Part shown: positions 1 to 6,428 of the stretch, piece by piece
How the letters are laid out: the number at the start of each line of letters is the position of its first letter
Numbering within the stretch: the first letter of the stretch is position 1
From: an uncultured Bacteroidota bacterium
GTDB taxonomy: Bacteria > Bacteroidota > Bacteroidia > NS11-12g > UBA955
Direction: 5' to 3'
Assembly (NCBI GenBank): GCA_903879775.1
Contig: CAIRMY010000030.1
Coordinates: 1 to 10,362, forward strand
Length of the DNA stretch: 10,362 bases
Program-made: the position numbers and the translations under genes
Notes under the pieces: generated by a model
The model's database searches: none
What the model was told of the DNA's origin: nothing
Seen by the model: only the letters and a program-made list of their open reading frames with translations

Positions 1-1069
1 CAGTTTGTTCGCTCACTGTATTTAAAATAATGGCATCTAATTGTTTGTCATTCAATTTTTTGCGAGAATATTCTTCTTGATTGTTGGTTTCAAGTGCAAA
101 TCCCACGCAAAACTGATTTGCATTTTTTTTGTGAGATAAAGTTTTTAAGATATCTGGATTTTTAACCAATTCTATGGTCAATTCAGAGTCATCTTTTTTT
201 ATTTTTGAGGGATGGATGGATTTCGGTCTGTAATCTGCAACGGCAGCTGCCATAATTAACCCATCGGAATGTTCAAAAGCAATTTCACAGGCTTCGAGCA
301 TTTCTTGGGCGCTCGTGACTCTGGTTGCTTTACAATTAGCGGGAGGTGTTTCATGTGAAGGTCCTAAAACAAGGTGCACATTGGCACCCAATTGAATGAG
401 GCGTTCAGCGATACAAATTCCCATTTTCCCGGAGCTATGATTGCCAATAAACCTAACTGGGTCGATGGCTTCAAATGTTGGTCCCGCGGTAATGAGAACA
501 TTTTTATTGTTCCAATTGGTATTTGGTGGATTAAAGTGTTGTTCTAGTGCACTGAAAAGGGTTTCAGGTTCTGCCATTCTCCCTTTGCCATCTAATCCAC
601 TTGCAAGCGGACCTGACTCTGCGTCAATTACATTTACACCTCTAGAGATTAGGGTTTCAATATTTTGAATTACAGCTGGTTGCATAAACATATCGAGGTC
701 CATTGCCGGAGCGATCCAAACAGGACAACGTGCAGATAAGTATGTTGTTAGGAGGAGGTTGTTACATTCACCTTGAACCATTTTAGCGATGGTATTGGCG
801 CCGCAAGGAGCAATGATAAAAGCATCGGCCCAAAGTCCAAGTTCAACATGGTGGTTCCACATTCCAGTTTTTTCATCAAAGAAATGAACAAGTGTGGGAT
901 TTTCAGAAACCACAGAGAGGGTTTCAGCGGTTACAAATTGTAGCGCAGATGGTGTACAAATAACTTGTACCTGAGCTCCTGCTTTCTTCAGGAGTCGCAC
1001 AAAAAGAGGGAGTTTGTAGGCGGCAATGCCGCCTGTGACTCCAATCAATATTTTTTTATGCTTTAACAT
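1..1069 (-). CDS. coaBC: CoaBC: phosphopantothenoylcysteine decarboxylase / phosphopantothenate-cysteine ligase, C-terminus cut by window edge
   Basis: This bifunctional cytosolic enzyme joins cysteine to 4'-phosphopantothenate (CoaB) and then decarboxylates the product (CoaC, FMN-dependent) on the way to coenzyme A. The 356 visible residues start MLKHKKILIGVTGGIAAYK, the FMN-binding start typical of CoaC. His74 (HVEL) matches the catalytic histidine, and PAMDLDM (121-127) is the substrate-binding motif with Asp124 in place of the usual Asn. The flap LASGLDGKGR (155-164) has Ser157 where E. coli Dfp has Cys158. The CoaB half starts near 189 (VLITAGPT) and shows Arg206, Asn210 (GNHSSGKMG), AAAVADY (274-280) and Lys289, all at canonical spacing. 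About 45-50 residues are missing at the left edge, judging from the family length near 400. The start codon overlaps the end of rpoZ by 14 bases in another frame, so translation is probably coupled. The identity is secure. Confidence 0.95.
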   Translation of the reverse strand, partial: MLKHKKILIGVTGGIAAYKLPLFVRLLKKAGAQVQVICTPSALQFVTAETLSVVSENPTLVHFFDEKTGMWNHHVELGLWADAFIIAPCGANTIAKMVQGECNNLLLTTYLSARCPVWIAPAMDLDMFMQPAVIQNIETLISRGVNVIDAESGPLASGLDGKGRMAEPETLFSALEQHFNPPNTNWNNKNVLITAGPTFEAIDPVRFIGNHSSGKMGICIAERLIQLGANVHLVLGPSHETPPANCKATRVTSAQEMLEACEIAFEHSDGLIMAAAVADYRPKSIHPSKIKKDDSELTIELVKNPDILKTLSHKKNANQFCVGFALETNNQEEYSRKKLNDKQLDAIILNTVSEQT

Positions 1070-1385
1070 TTTCTGGAGCACTAGGTACTCTCCAGTAAGT
1101 TTTGTTATCAATGAATTCTTGGGTAGCCAATAATGTTGGTTTTGGCATTCGCTCATACATCAAAGAAATTTCAATTTGTTCACGATTTTCTTGAATTTCT
1201 TCAAGGTTATCTCCATCGTTTGCAAATGGTTCTAATCTGTTACGCAACTCTTCTTTTTGTTTTTCAGCAATTTGGTCAGCTCTTCTAGAAATTACAACGG
1301 TTGTTAAATACACGTTTTCAGTTTCTTGATCCATTTTGCGCAAATCACGGGTGTCTGCATTGCGAGATTGTTTATTTATACTCAT
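1056..1385 (-). CDS. rpoZ: RNA polymerase omega subunit, Bacteroidetes type
   Basis: The 109-residue product matches the omega family, a small subunit that helps fold and assemble the beta' subunit of RNA polymerase. The best evidence is residues 24-41 (NVYLTTVVISRRADQIA), which correspond to the conserved omega core N-x-(Y/F)-x-L-x-x-V-x-x-x-R-A-x-Q. The second half is rich in Glu and Gln and contains EIQENREQIEIS (63-74) and YERMPKPTLLATQEF (77-91). I recognise this as the extension typical of Bacteroidetes omega, longer than the roughly 90-residue E. coli protein. The gene lies between bamD and coaBC, its usual place in this phylum. Its ATG overlaps the bamD stop as ATGA, and its 3' end overlaps coaBC. 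It probably relies on the bamD promoter, as no separate one is visible. Confidence 0.86.
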   Translation of the reverse strand: MSINKQSRNADTRDLRKMDQETENVYLTTVVISRRADQIAEKQKEELRNRLEPFANDGDNLEEIQENREQIEISLMYERMPKPTLLATQEFIDNKTYWRVPSAPENVKA

Positions 1386-2191
1386 AATAGTTCTTTTAAT
1401 ACTTTGATTTCTTTTTCTGCTTTTATTTTATAATCAAGTGCTTCATTGTAGTGGGCACTATTTTTATCATTATTGTATTTGTAATCTTCAAAATTGGTAA
1501 GGACTTCCTCAAGACGTTCTTTACGCTTTTTCTCGATACTGTTCATTGCGTAAATGTATTGACTTTTAACCGTAATAAATTCTAGATCTTCTCTTTCTTT
1601 TATATCTGGGAAGAGTTTAACCGTATTTTTTGCTGAAGTTACAGCGGCCTTGAATTCACCCATTTTGAAATATTGAATAACATGGGCGTATTCTTTATTC
1701 TGTAGTTTGCCTCTTAGCTCATCGAGGTGGTCATTGATTTTTTGGGTGTATTCAGAATCTGGGTAATAATTTGTGAATGTTTGCATTGCAGCCATGACTT
1801 CTTTGGTGTCGCTTTGGTCGAGTTCAAAACTTCCAATGTTTAGATAATCGCAATATAAACTCATGTAGGCACATTCAATTAAACGAAAACTTTTAGTGAA
1901 ATTTTCTGTAAAATCTTTGAAAAACATGGATGCATATTGATAGTCTTTCAACTTAAAATAGCAAATTGCTGTATGGTAGTAAACAGTTTCTAAGCTATCG
2001 GAATTCTTGTATATATCTCTAAGTTGGTCAAACAAACCAACTGATCTGAGATAATCTTTTTTAGAATACAATTCCATAGCTCTCTTGTACTTGAGAGGTG
2101 CATCCTTTGATTTGAAGACTTTATTATAGTCTCCACAGGCTGTAATCACCACCAATAACAAGATTGCCGAATACTTTAACAATTTTTGCAT
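1382..2191 (-). CDS. bamD: BamD/YfiO outer-membrane protein assembly lipoprotein
   Basis: BamD is the essential TPR lipoprotein of the BAM complex, which inserts beta-barrel proteins into the outer membrane from its periplasmic face. With the ATG at 2191 the product has 269 residues. It begins with a lipoprotein signal peptide: MQKLLK, a hydrophobic run, and lipobox ITAC with the lipidated Cys at residue 19, followed by GDYNKV. Downstream are helical TPR-like repeats, for example YKRAMELYSKKDYLRSVGLF and YYHTAICYFKLKDYQYASMF, and a charged coiled C-terminus. The length fits the family. The reading frame can be opened at a TTG at 2203, adding MQGK, but I reject that start because the TTG lies inside the likely -7 promoter box (2201-2208). 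It is the first gene of the bamD-rpoZ-coaBC chain and diverges from the transketolase operon. Confidence 0.92.
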   Translation of the reverse strand: MQKLLKYSAILLLVVITACGDYNKVFKSKDAPLKYKRAMELYSKKDYLRSVGLFDQLRDIYKNSDSLETVYYHTAICYFKLKDYQYASMFFKDFTENFTKSFRLIECAYMSLYCDYLNIGSFELDQSDTKEVMAAMQTFTNYYPDSEYTQKINDHLDELRGKLQNKEYAHVIQYFKMGEFKAAVTSAKNTVKLFPDIKEREDLEFITVKSQYIYAMNSIEKKRKERLEEVLTNFEDYKYNNDKNSAHYNEALDYKIKAEKEIKVLKELL

Positions 2192-2200
2192 TTTACCTTG

Positions 2201-2208
2201 CAAATATA
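2201..2208 (-). promoter_or_regulatory. Bacteroidetes -7 promoter element for bamD-rpoZ-coaBC
   Basis: On the minus strand the bases read TATATTTG, an exact match to the Bacteroidetes sigma-70 -7 consensus TAnnTTTG. Only 9 bases separate it from the bamD ATG, so the predicted leader is just a few bases long. I see no convincing -33 TTG at 17-23 bases upstream. Assignment is by motif and position only. Confidence 0.6.
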
Positions 2209-2280
2209 CCTAAAATCAAGGTTTTTTCATAATTTTTTGTGTAAAGAAAAAAAAGTGTAAATAAAGAGAGATTCAGTTAG

Positions 2281-2288
2281 TACTTTTG
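2281..2288 (+). promoter_or_regulatory. Bacteroidetes -7 promoter element for the transketolase-VWA operon
   Basis: TACTTTTG exactly matches TAnnTTTG and lies 7 bases before the ATG of the transketolase N-terminal gene. This implies an almost leaderless mRNA. No TTG is present at the usual -33 distance; the nearest upstream TTG (2237-2239) is about 41 bases away. It stands back to back with the bamD element about 70 bases to the left. Confidence 0.6.
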
Positions 2289-2295
2289 TGACTTT

Positions 2296-3144
2296 ATGAA
2301 AGCTGTTACCGAGTTACAAACGATAGCCACGCAGGTGCGTAGAGACATTGTTAGAATGGTTTACGATGTTAAAAGTGGACATCCAGGTGGATCTTTAGGA
2401 TGTGCTGATTTTTTAACAGCATTGTACTTTAAATATTTAAAGCACAATCCTTCAAAATTTGAATTAACTGGAAATCAAGAAGATGTTTTCTTTTTGAGCA
2501 ATGGACATATTTCGCCTGTTTTTTATAGTGTGTTGGCCAGAAGCGGTTATTTTCCGGTTTCTGAATTGTCTACATTTAGAAAGTTGAATACGCGTTTGCA
2601 AGGCCATCCAACAACCCATGAAGGTTTACCTGGTGTGAGGGTTGCTTCGGGTTCATTAGGACAAGGAATTAGCGTTGCTGCTGGATTGGCACTTGAAAAG
2701 AAATTGGCAAAAGATAATAGCACTGTTTGGGTTTTAACTGGTGATGGTGAATTACAAGAAGGTCAAATATGGGAAGCCGTCATGTTTTCTAAACATTATA
2801 AAATTGACAACATGATTGTCACTGTCGACTTCAACCAAGCTCAAATTGATGGAAGTACTGGTGATGTGATGGGTATTACCGAATTGTCGAGCAAGTTTTT
2901 AGCTTTTGGTTGGGATGTTCTTGAAATGGATGGTAATGATTTTAACAGCATTGATACAGTGATTCCTCTCGCTCAATCTAAATTAGGACAAGGGAAACCA
3001 ATTGTAATTATTATGAAGACCGAAATGGGTCAAGGAGTCGACTTTATGATGGGCTCTCATGCTTGGCACGGAAAAGCGCCAAGTCAAGAGCAATTCGATC
3101 GTGCAATGGCACAATTACCTGAAACGGTTCTAGGCGATTATTAA
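2296..3144 (+). CDS. tkt: Transketolase N-terminal (thiamine diphosphate-binding) subunit of a split transketolase
   Basis: Transketolase moves two-carbon ketol units between sugar phosphates in the non-oxidative pentose phosphate pathway. This 282-residue protein corresponds to the first domain of the one-chain enzyme. Visible features are GHPGGSLG (28-35), the conserved histidines at 28, 71, 103 and 258, the ThDP/Mg motif starting GDGELQEG (149-156) and its second part TVDFNQAQIDG (176-186), with Asn180 as probable metal ligand. The C-terminus carries MGSHAWHGKAPS. The length is typical for split transketolases, so it is not a truncated gene. It needs the partner encoded at 4529-5485 for a complete active site. 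Unusually, a VWA gene follows after only 9 bases, before that partner. The substrate could also be a less common sugar phosphate, as the subunit alone does not fix this. Confidence 0.93.
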   Translation: MKAVTELQTIATQVRRDIVRMVYDVKSGHPGGSLGCADFLTALYFKYLKHNPSKFELTGNQEDVFFLSNGHISPVFYSVLARSGYFPVSELSTFRKLNTRLQGHPTTHEGLPGVRVASGSLGQGISVAAGLALEKKLAKDNSTVWVLTGDGELQEGQIWEAVMFSKHYKIDNMIVTVDFNQAQIDGSTGDVMGITELSSKFLAFGWDVLEMDGNDFNSIDTVIPLAQSKLGQGKPIVIIMKTEMGQGVDFMMGSHAWHGKAPSQEQFDRAMAQLPETVLGDY

Positions 3145-3153
3145 TCCCTCAAA

Positions 3154-4527
3154 ATGAAAAAAAGCGCTTTCATCATTCTCCTTTTGTCGTTTTTTATTTG
3201 CGGTCAATCGCAAATCATCAATGGCTTTAAGGGAAAGAAAACAAGAATTTTATTCCTATTAGATGGAAGTGGAAGCATGTTAGCGGAAATGGACAATAGC
3301 AATCGCTGGTCCGTTGCGGTTACATTAATGTCGAAAATTGTAGATACGCTAAGAACAGTTCCAAATGTAGAGGTTGGATTGAGGGTGTTTGGGCACAATA
3401 AGTACAATGAACTTAGAGATTGCAATGATACAAAATTAGAGGTTCCATTTTCACCTTACAATCACAAACAATTTGTTGGAAGATTGAGGCAAATTAAACC
3501 TTTGGGATATACATCAATTACACAGTCGTTGTTGGCATCTGCTAAAGATTTCCCTGAAGATAAAACTTCTAGAAATATCATTATATTAATCACCGATGGT
3601 GTTGAAGAATGTGGAGGTGATCCATGTAAAGTGAGTGAGCAACTTCAAAAGAAAGGCATTGTATTAAAGCCATTCATCATTGGCCTCGGTACAGATAATG
3701 AGATATTTAGGAATGCATATAGTTGTGCAGGTAAATATTACAATGCTGAGAACTCTGTTGAATTTGAGAAAATCATTGGAGTCATTGTGAATCAAGCATT
3801 GAACAATACCACTGTGCAATTGAATATGCTTGATGCTCAGGGTTTACCTAAAGAAACAGATATGCCGATTTCATTGTATGATGCTGAAAATGGAGCGATT
3901 TTAGATAATTTTATCCATACAATGAATGGCAAAGGAATCCCAGATACGTTATACTTAGACCCTATGCAAAAATATAAGGTTGTTGCGCACACATTGCCAC
4001 CTGTTGTGTTGGAGAGTTATGAAATTACACCGGGAAGGCACAATGTGATTCCATTAAACACTCCTCAAGGTAATTTATTGTTTAAAATGGGTGGAGTAAA
4101 TGCATATAACCGATTGTTGGCGATTGTTAGAAAAAATGGAACATTCGAAACAGTAAATGTTCAAGATTTTAATACATCGAAGAGATATATTACGGGTAGT
4201 TACGATATAGAAATACTTTGTACACCGAGAATTAAGTACAATGGTATCAGTGTAAAACAAAGTCAAACAACAACCATTGAAATTCCTGCACCAGGCTTGG
4301 TTCAGTTAAATATTTCGAGGGATGTTACAGCGTCTGTATTTCAGAAAATTGATGGCAAAATGGTATGGGTGATGGACTTTAATTCATCGCAGCCAAGGCA
4401 ATTGCATTCAATTCAACCTGGAGATTACATTGCAGTCTACCGTCCGAAGAGCGAGACTCGCACTTTGTACACTAAGAAAAAAGAATTTAAAGTTCAATCA
4501 GGATTAAACACTCAACTATCTTTATAA
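3154..4527 (+). CDS. Secreted von Willebrand factor A-domain protein with tandem beta-rich C-terminal repeats
   Basis: The 457-residue product has a Sec signal peptide (MKKSAF, then a hydrophobic run to about residue 17) with likely cleavage near GQSQ, so it is probably periplasmic or surface-exposed. Residues 30-215 form a VWA domain with an intact MIDAS metal site: DGSGSM (37-42), Thr120 in GYTS and Asp148 in ITDG. Cys153 and Cys158 (and perhaps Cys90 and Cys191) may form disulfides. The rest looks beta-rich. Two units of about 75-80 residues resemble each other: one from about 298 with DFNTS at 338-342 and GSY at 348-350, the other from about 374 with DFNSS at 408-412 and GDY at 423-425. 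A weaker unit may cover 219-297. VWA domains usually bind protein ligands, but no specific function can be assigned. The gene sits 9 bases after one transketolase half and 1 base before the other. I see no obvious C-terminal sorting domain. Confidence 0.88.
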   Translation: MKKSAFIILLLSFFICGQSQIINGFKGKKTRILFLLDGSGSMLAEMDNSNRWSVAVTLMSKIVDTLRTVPNVEVGLRVFGHNKYNELRDCNDTKLEVPFSPYNHKQFVGRLRQIKPLGYTSITQSLLASAKDFPEDKTSRNIIILITDGVEECGGDPCKVSEQLQKKGIVLKPFIIGLGTDNEIFRNAYSCAGKYYNAENSVEFEKIIGVIVNQALNNTTVQLNMLDAQGLPKETDMPISLYDAENGAILDNFIHTMNGKGIPDTLYLDPMQKYKVVAHTLPPVVLESYEITPGRHNVIPLNTPQGNLLFKMGGVNAYNRLLAIVRKNGTFETVNVQDFNTSKRYITGSYDIEILCTPRIKYNGISVKQSQTTTIEIPAPGLVQLNISRDVTASVFQKIDGKMVWVMDFNSSQPRQLHSIQPGDYIAVYRPKSETRTLYTKKKEFKVQSGLNTQLSL

Positions 4528-4528
4528 A

Positions 4529-5485
4529 ATGAGAAAATACGAAATATTAGGCAATAAGGACACACGCAGTGGATTTGGCGCTGGATTGTTAGAAGCTGGA
4601 AATGAAAATGAGAATGTGGTTGCATTATGTGCAGATTTAACGGGCTCATTAATGATGGATGCTTTTAAAGACAAGTACCCAGAAAGATTTTTTCAAGCGG
4701 TAATTGCTGAAGCAAACTTGATGGGTGTTGCGGCAGGTTTGGCAATAGGAGGCAAAGTGCCTTTTACTGGAACCTTTGCAAATTTCTCTACAGGAAGGGT
4801 TTACGATCAAATTCGCCAAAGCATTGCTTATAGCAATACAAATGTTAAAATTTGTGCTTCACATGCTGGATTAACCCTTGGTGAAGATGGTGCAACACAC
4901 CAAATATTAGAAGATATTGGATTGATGAAAATGCTTCCAGGCATGACCGTTATCAATCCTTGTGATTATAACCAAACAAAAGCCGCGACCATTGCAATTG
5001 CGAAAATGATAGGTCCAGTTTATTTGCGTTTTGGTAGACCAAAATGGCCAGTGTTTATTTCTGAAGACACTCCTTTTATCATTGGTAAGGCACTCATGAT
5101 AAATGAAGGAACGGATGTGAGTATTTTTGCAACTGGACATTTGGTTTGGAAGGCAATTGAAGCGGGTGCTATTTTAGCAGAAAGAGGTATCAGTGCTGAA
5201 ATTATCAATATCCATACCATTAAACCTTTAGATGTAGATGCAGTGATTGCTTCTGCAAAGAAAACAGGTTGTGTGGTAACAGCCGAAGAACATCAAATGA
5301 ATGGTGGATTGGGCGATAGCATCGCGCAGTTGCTCGCCCTTAAAATGCCAACTCCTTTAGAAATGGTAGCCGTAAACGATAGCTTTGGTGAAAGTGGTAC
5401 CCCCGAAGAGTTGTTAGTGAAGTATCACCTCGACAGTCAAGATGTTGTGGAAGCCGCAATCCGTGCAATCGCAAGAAAGCGTTAA
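4529..5485 (+). CDS. tkt: Transketolase C-terminal (pyrimidine-binding) subunit of a split transketolase
   Basis: This 318-residue protein supplies the second and third domains of transketolase and is the partner of the subunit at 2296-3144. Glu61 in VIAEANLMGVAAGLA is the catalytic glutamate that activates the thiamine diphosphate aminopyrimidine. GTFANFSTGR (81-90) and GLTLGEDGATHQ (114-125, His124) are active-site motifs, and YLRFGRP (165-171) is also characteristic. The C-terminal domain includes VTAEEHQMNGGLGDSIAQLL (250-269). Its ATG begins one base after the VWA stop codon, so ribosomes finishing the VWA gene could restart here. Subunit balance would then depend on translation of VWA. 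A strong terminator follows the stop codon by about 28 bases. A transketolase acting on an unusual sugar, or a DXS-like enzyme, is possible but less likely. Confidence 0.93.
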   Translation: MRKYEILGNKDTRSGFGAGLLEAGNENENVVALCADLTGSLMMDAFKDKYPERFFQAVIAEANLMGVAAGLAIGGKVPFTGTFANFSTGRVYDQIRQSIAYSNTNVKICASHAGLTLGEDGATHQILEDIGLMKMLPGMTVINPCDYNQTKAATIAIAKMIGPVYLRFGRPKWPVFISEDTPFIIGKALMINEGTDVSIFATGHLVWKAIEAGAILAERGISAEIINIHTIKPLDVDAVIASAKKTGCVVTAEEHQMNGGLGDSIAQLLALKMPTPLEMVAVNDSFGESGTPEELLVKYHLDSQDVVEAAIRAIARKR

Positions 5486-5498
5486 TCCATCATAAATC

Positions 5499-6173
5499 TT
5501 AAGAAATATTATCAATGGCCTCCACAAGGGCCATTTTTTTTGCGCGCGATATTTTAATTTTTGTACTGTTATTCATAAGCACTTCTTCATAGCTAAAACT
5601 TAAAACGTGACTTAAATTCACAGCAAACGAACGATGTACACGAACAAAAAACGTAGGAAAATCTTTAGTGATTGCCTTGATGGTCTTGGAAACAGTATAA
5701 AATTTTTCATTGGTATGAATGTTTGAATATGACCCATAAGCTTCAATGAAAAGAATTTCTGAAAAATAGATTTTTTTCAAAGATCTGTAATCTTTGATAA
5801 TTAAATATGCTTTATCTGGGTCTGAATTTGAGGACTGCAAGTCAATTTTTAATCGATTCGTTAATTGTTTAAATTCTTCCTCTAAATTATGCTCTAGAAA
5901 ATAGTCGAAATATCCTCTTTTAATACAATGAATGGATGCATCTGCATCTCTCGCAACCATAATATACTTTGTGGTTTCATCGTCAGAAACAATGTTACAA
6001 TCCGTTTCTTTTAATTTTTCTGGACAATCAAAAACAAGGTTTATTTTCTTTGTTGAAGTTGATTTGAAGTGTGAAGTTGTTTCTCTGATTTGAAAGAGAG
6101 GTAGATATTGTTTTGATAACTCAACAATCTTACTGCGCAAAAATGGCTCATGGATGTTTACAGTGATTTGCAT
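5499..6173 (-). CDS. LytTR-family transcription regulator with degenerate receiver-like N-terminus
   Basis: The 224-residue protein ends in a LytTR DNA-binding domain (about 122-220). Its hallmarks are the strand YLIIKDYRSLKKI, then IFSEI-like and IEAYGSYSNIHT segments, and the recognition region FFVRVHRSFAVNLSHVLSF. Such proteins normally bind paired direct repeats upstream of target genes. The first 120 residues resemble the second half of a response-regulator receiver: IMVARDADASIHCIKRGYFD and YFLEHNLEEEFKQL recall the usual beta4-alpha4-beta5 region. However, no clear phospho-acceptor Asp or acidic pocket is visible, and the KP switch motif is replaced by EHN. It may therefore be controlled without phosphorylation. 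No histidine kinase gene is adjacent. The gene converges on the transketolase operon with only 13 bases between stop codons, and its 3' end contains that operon's terminator. The start ATG has no obvious ribosome site. Confidence 0.82.
   Translation of the reverse strand: MQITVNIHEPFLRSKIVELSKQYLPLFQIRETTSHFKSTSTKKINLVFDCPEKLKETDCNIVSDDETTKYIMVARDADASIHCIKRGYFDYFLEHNLEEEFKQLTNRLKIDLQSSNSDPDKAYLIIKDYRSLKKIYFSEILFIEAYGSYSNIHTNEKFYTVSKTIKAITKDFPTFFVRVHRSFAVNLSHVLSFSYEEVLMNNSTKIKISRAKKMALVEAIDNIS
5514..5541 (+). terminator. Intrinsic terminator of the transketolase-VWA operon, inside the LytTR coding end
   Basis: AATGGCC (5514-5520) and GGCCATT (5529-5535) form a perfect 7-base-pair stem around an 8-base loop (TCCACAAG). 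A run of eight T (5534-5541) follows on the plus strand, the textbook rho-independent layout. It lies 28 bases past the stop of the transketolase C-terminal gene. The same bases encode part of the last dozen codons of the convergent LytTR gene (KMALVEAID). On the minus strand the T run would precede the hairpin, so it should act only for the plus-strand operon. Confidence 0.8.
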
Positions 6174-6316
6174 TTGTTCTTTGGTTAAATTTGGTTTTCT
6201 TCAAACGATAATCATAGAAGTTGAAATTGTATTTACATACTTTTCCAGACATGCTTATCGAGTTTATTCTACGAAATTAAGGCGAAGACTTTAACGCAAG
6301 TGGAATTCTTTGTGCG

Positions 6317-6340
6317 GTTTCTTAATACCGAACAAGAAAC
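6317..6340. repeat. Inverted repeat GTTTCTT / AAGAAAC, possible operator
   Basis: GTTTCTT (6317-6323) and AAGAAAC (6334-6340) are exact inverted copies separated by 10 bases (AATACCGAAC). The symmetry suits a dimeric regulator or an RNA hairpin, but no T run follows on either strand. It lies about 145 bases upstream of the LytTR ATG. Chance occurrence in A+T-rich DNA is a real possibility. Confidence 0.35.
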
Positions 6341-6392
6341 TTTATAAGTTATTGAAATTGAATTGCTTATTTTAATGTGTATTGTAAAACTG

Positions 6393-6417
6393 AACATGAA
6401 AAGCACTTTTTCAAGTT
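6393..6417 (-). terminator. Possible terminator hairpin after the AraC-like gene
   Basis: On the minus strand, AACTTGAAAA and TTTTCATGTT can pair as a 10-position stem with one T-T mismatch and a 5-base loop (AGTGC). The hairpin starts 11 bases after the AraC-like stop codon. Downstream is only CAGTTTTAC, a weak T tract, and the stem is A+T-rich. Its position supports a transcription end, while the weak tail makes it uncertain. Confidence 0.4.
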
Positions 6418-6428
6418 TAGTTACTGTG

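Larger units (their letters stand above)
6174..6428. other. 255-base non-coding region between LytTR and AraC-like genes
   Basis: I see no open reading frame of note in this A+T-rich stretch. It holds an inverted repeat (6317-6340) and a hairpin near the AraC-like stop codon (6393-6417), both listed separately. A near-match to the Bacteroidetes -7 element, TATCGTTTG on the minus strand (6202-6210), has one extra base compared with TAnnTTTG and lies 28 bases before the LytTR ATG. It is the best, though weak, promoter candidate for LytTR. The long gap suggests that LytTR is transcribed on its own rather than with the AraC-like gene. Confidence 0.45.

Noticed and set aside
441..668. 75-codon plus-strand open frame
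   Set aside because: It is antisense to well-conserved CoaBC coding sequence, and its product resembles no family.
2192..2203. TTG start for bamD that adds four residues (MQGK)
   Set aside because: The TTG lies inside the probable -7 promoter box, while the ATG at 2191 gives a normal short lipoprotein signal peptide.
3154..3220. VWA protein as a lipoprotein, because of the Cys at residue 16
   Set aside because: The residue before Cys is Ile, which does not fit a lipobox; a standard signal peptide with cleavage near GQSQ is more likely.
2296..5485. The two transketolase parts as a single gene broken by an insertion
   Set aside because: Each part has its own start, stop and complete domain ends, and their lengths (282 and 318) match natural split transketolases. 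No target-site repeats or mobile genes flank the VWA gene.
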